Assembly (NCBI GenBank): GCA_046348835.1
Contig: JAXMDM010000005.1
Location: forward strand, 62,001-126,000
Reading direction: 5' to 3'
DNA: 64,000 nt
Source of the DNA: Defluviicoccus sp046348835
GTDB lineage: Bacteria > Pseudomonadota > Alphaproteobacteria > Rhodospirillales > Defluviicoccaceae
In this document: positions 62,435-64,000 of the stretch, one piece after another
How the letters are laid out: each line of letters opens with the position of its first letter
Numbering within the stretch: position 1 is the first letter of the stretch
The notes under the pieces: generated by a model
What the model saw: only the letters and a program-made list of their open reading frames with translations
Told to the model about the DNA's origin: nothing
The model's database searches: none
Translations under genes and position numbers: made by a program

Positions 62435-64000
62435 GTGATCAACCTCGTCGAACGCTGGTCATTCCTCCTCGGGCGCGGCGTCGGTCGCGTCCGCCGACAC
62501 GCCGTGCTCGTCCTCGCGGTAGCGGCGGTTGCCACCGCCATCGTCGGTGCGCTGACGACCGCTCATATGAAGATCAACACCTCCGTCATCGACCTGATGG
62601 ATCCCAACCTGCCGTTCATGAAGAACGTGCTGGAGTTCAACCGCGCGTTTCCTCAGGAAGCAGACACCATCGTCATCGTCGTCGATGCGGAAACACCGGA
62701 GCGCGCGACCGAGGCGGCAACCAGACTGGCCGAAGCGCTGAAGTCGCACACGGCCGAGATCAAGAGCGTCTTCTACCCGGGTGGCGATCCTTTCTTTCTG
62801 CGCAACGGACTTCTTTATGCCACCACAGGCGAGATCGAGGCGCTGAGCGCTGAACTGGCGCGGGCGCAGCCGTTGCTGGCCAGCCTCACCGCCGATCCCA
62901 GCCTTCGTGGCTTGGCCGACGTTCTGACCCTGTCCCTGACCCACCTCGACGAGATGGGCAGCGACGGCAAGGTGCCGCCGGTATTCGACCAAACCCTGGC
63001 CCAGATGGGGACCACCATCCGCGACGCCGCGGCGGGAACGGTACGGCCGTTCTCGTGGGAGGGGCTGTTTGCCGGTGGGTTGGAGTCCATGCAGGGAGAC
63101 CGTCGTCGGCAGATCATCGTCGTCGCGCCGGTCATCGATTTCAACGCCCTGAAGGCCGCCGGTCCGGCGGTGGACCTTATCCGCAAGACGGCGGCCGATC
63201 TGGGGCTCACGGCCGAGAACGGGGTGCGGGTCCGGCTGACCGGTGAACTCCTCATGCTGCAGGACGAACTGGTGAGTGTGGAAGAGAGCAGCGGCATCGC
63301 CAATGTGGTGACGCTGCTGATCGTCATCGGTCTCCTCGCCGTCGGCCTCAAGTCCTTCCGCCTGGTCCTTGCAACGCTCGCCGCGCTCGTCGTCGGGCTC
63401 ACCGCCACCAGTGCGCTGGGTCTCCTCGTCTTCGGCCAGTTCAACATGATCTCGGTCGCCTTTGCGGTGCTCTTCATCGGCATCAGCGTTGACTTCGGCA
63501 TCCAGTATGCCCTGCGCTATCAGGAGTTCGTTAATCGCGGCGTTCCGTCCGGTCTCGCTCTCGAGGAGGCGGCGACGGCCATCGGCCCGGCGCTCACCCT
63601 TGCCGCGGCGAGCGCCGCCATCGGCTTCTTCGCCTTTCTCCCCACGTCCTATCGCGGCCTGGCCGAACTCGGCGCCATCGCCGGCATGGGCATGATCGTG
63701 GCACTGGCGGCCAACTTGACCATTCTTCCCGCGGTGGTCGCGTTGTTGCCGACCGGGGCGCGCGATCCGTCCCGGGAAACGCTCGGGCTGCAGCGTCCCC
63801 TGCAGCGTCTGGTGGAGAACCATCCTCGCGTCGTCGTCGCCCTTGCGGTCATCGTCGCCCTCGTCTCGGCCACCCAGTTGCCGAAGGTTCACTTCGATGA
63901 TTCCGCGCTCAACCTTCGCGACCCGTCGGCGGAGTCGGTGGCGACGACCATGGAACTGTTGCAGGATCCCCTGGTTGACCCCTACCGCGCCACCGTCCTT
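62435..64000 (+). CDS. MMPL-family RND exporter (HpnN-like), partial
   Basis: At least 522 codons of an RND/MMPL exporter that runs off the right edge. A first helix (AVLVLAVAAVATAIVGALTT) leads to a periplasmic domain starting with KINTSVIDLMDPNLPFMKNV, then the RND membrane block with IGISVDFGIQYALRYQEFVN (the conserved charged and aromatic residues of helix 4) and TYPE-like segments AAASAAIGFFAFLPTSYRGL. The early motif 'DLMDPNLPF' and the pattern fit HpnN, the hopanoid transporter, but related MMPL proteins are similar. The GTG at 62435 matches typical starts; an in-frame ATG at 62378 is the alternative; neither has a clear ribosome binding site. Confidence 0.87.
   Translation, partial: MINLVERWSFLLGRGVGRVRRHAVLVLAVAAVATAIVGALTTAHMKINTSVIDLMDPNLPFMKNVLEFNRAFPQEADTIVIVVDAETPERATEAATRLAEALKSHTAEIKSVFYPGGDPFFLRNGLLYATTGEIEALSAELARAQPLLASLTADPSLRGLADVLTLSLTHLDEMGSDGKVPPVFDQTLAQMGTTIRDAAAGTVRPFSWEGLFAGGLESMQGDRRRQIIVVAPVIDFNALKAAGPAVDLIRKTAADLGLTAENGVRVRLTGELLMLQDELVSVEESSGIANVVTLLIVIGLLAVGLKSFRLVLATLAALVVGLTATSALGLLVFGQFNMISVAFAVLFIGISVDFGIQYALRYQEFVNRGVPSGLALEEAATAIGPALTLAAASAAIGFFAFLPTSYRGLAELGAIAGMGMIVALAANLTILPAVVALLPTGARDPSRETLGLQRPLQRLVENHPRVVVALAVIVALVSATQLPKVHFDDSALNLRDPSAESVATTMELLQDPLVDPYRATVL

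Noticed and set aside
62459..63892. 477-residue frame on the minus strand at the right edge
   Set aside because: The plus strand codes for an MMPL/RND exporter with clear membrane and RND motifs that simply has no stop inside the window; the minus frame is its shadow.

Overview
This 64 kb window is very GC-rich and gene-dense and looks like an ordinary chromosomal segment of an alphaproteobacterium, most plausibly Rhodospirillales-like. Supporting features are the three-gene form of the proton-translocating transhydrogenase (pntAA/pntAB/pntB), a ChpT-type histidine phosphotransferase, homospermidine synthase, a MoxR/CoxE pair, TamA/TamB and a hopanoid-type MMPL exporter. Placement below class level is a guess. 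I see no rRNA, tRNA, CRISPR array or prophage.

Layout. 0-2.6 kb: the edge of an unknown gene, then moxR and a CoxE-like VWA gene. 2.6-3.6 kb: a small repeat island with a frameshifted RAYT transposase between inverted REP elements, inside a 93-bp direct repeat, beside a truncated DNA-glycosylase-like fragment. 3.9-8.1 kb: a FecR-domain lipoprotein, two tandem secreted paralogues (one frameshifted) with matching terminators, an MBL hydrolase and a periplasmic cyclophilin. 8.2-18.1 kb: pyruvate kinase, two permeases, an acyl-CoA ligase, oligoendopeptidase F, an ABC1 kinase and a YbjQ protein. 18.1-18.9 kb: an AbrB/PIN toxin-antitoxin pair with a palindrome inside its promoter. 19.0-22.1 kb: the pnt operon and its terminator. 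22.1-26 kb: a patchier accessory stretch with a DUF4062/TIR-like protein fused to four nearly identical TPR units, a MOSC protein, a palindromic repeat and an unknown secreted protein.

26-33.9 kb: an SLC13/TrkA-C permease, uvrA divergent from ssb, a glycosyltransferase, an LprI-like protein and a tiny lipoprotein. 33.9-41.8 kb: a polyamine block with a coupled decarboxylase/homospermidine synthase/decarboxylase operon, then an MFS permease, agmatinase-family hydrolase and chromate transporter. 42-46.3 kb: DUF4332, BON-LysM, a small membrane protein, an XpaC/TelA pair and a Crp/Fnr regulator. 46.3-50.7 kb: NTF2-like, pyrD, NAD kinase, moaA and a class-I glutamine amidotransferase. 50.8-57.1 kb: tamA and tamB, translationally overlapping. 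57.1-64 kb: two tandem palindromes before chpT, a phytase-like secreted protein, a fusion of a degenerate cytidylyltransferase to a KdsC-type phosphatase, a YflT-like stress protein, two hemerythrins and the start of an MMPL exporter.

Most of the window is core metabolism and envelope maintenance. The parts that housekeeping does not explain are the REP/RAYT island, the frameshifted secreted duplication, the TIR-like/TPR protein, the toxin-antitoxin promoter, the cytidylyltransferase-phosphatase chimera and the palindromes ahead of chpT. All product names rest on motif recognition by eye; no database search was run.
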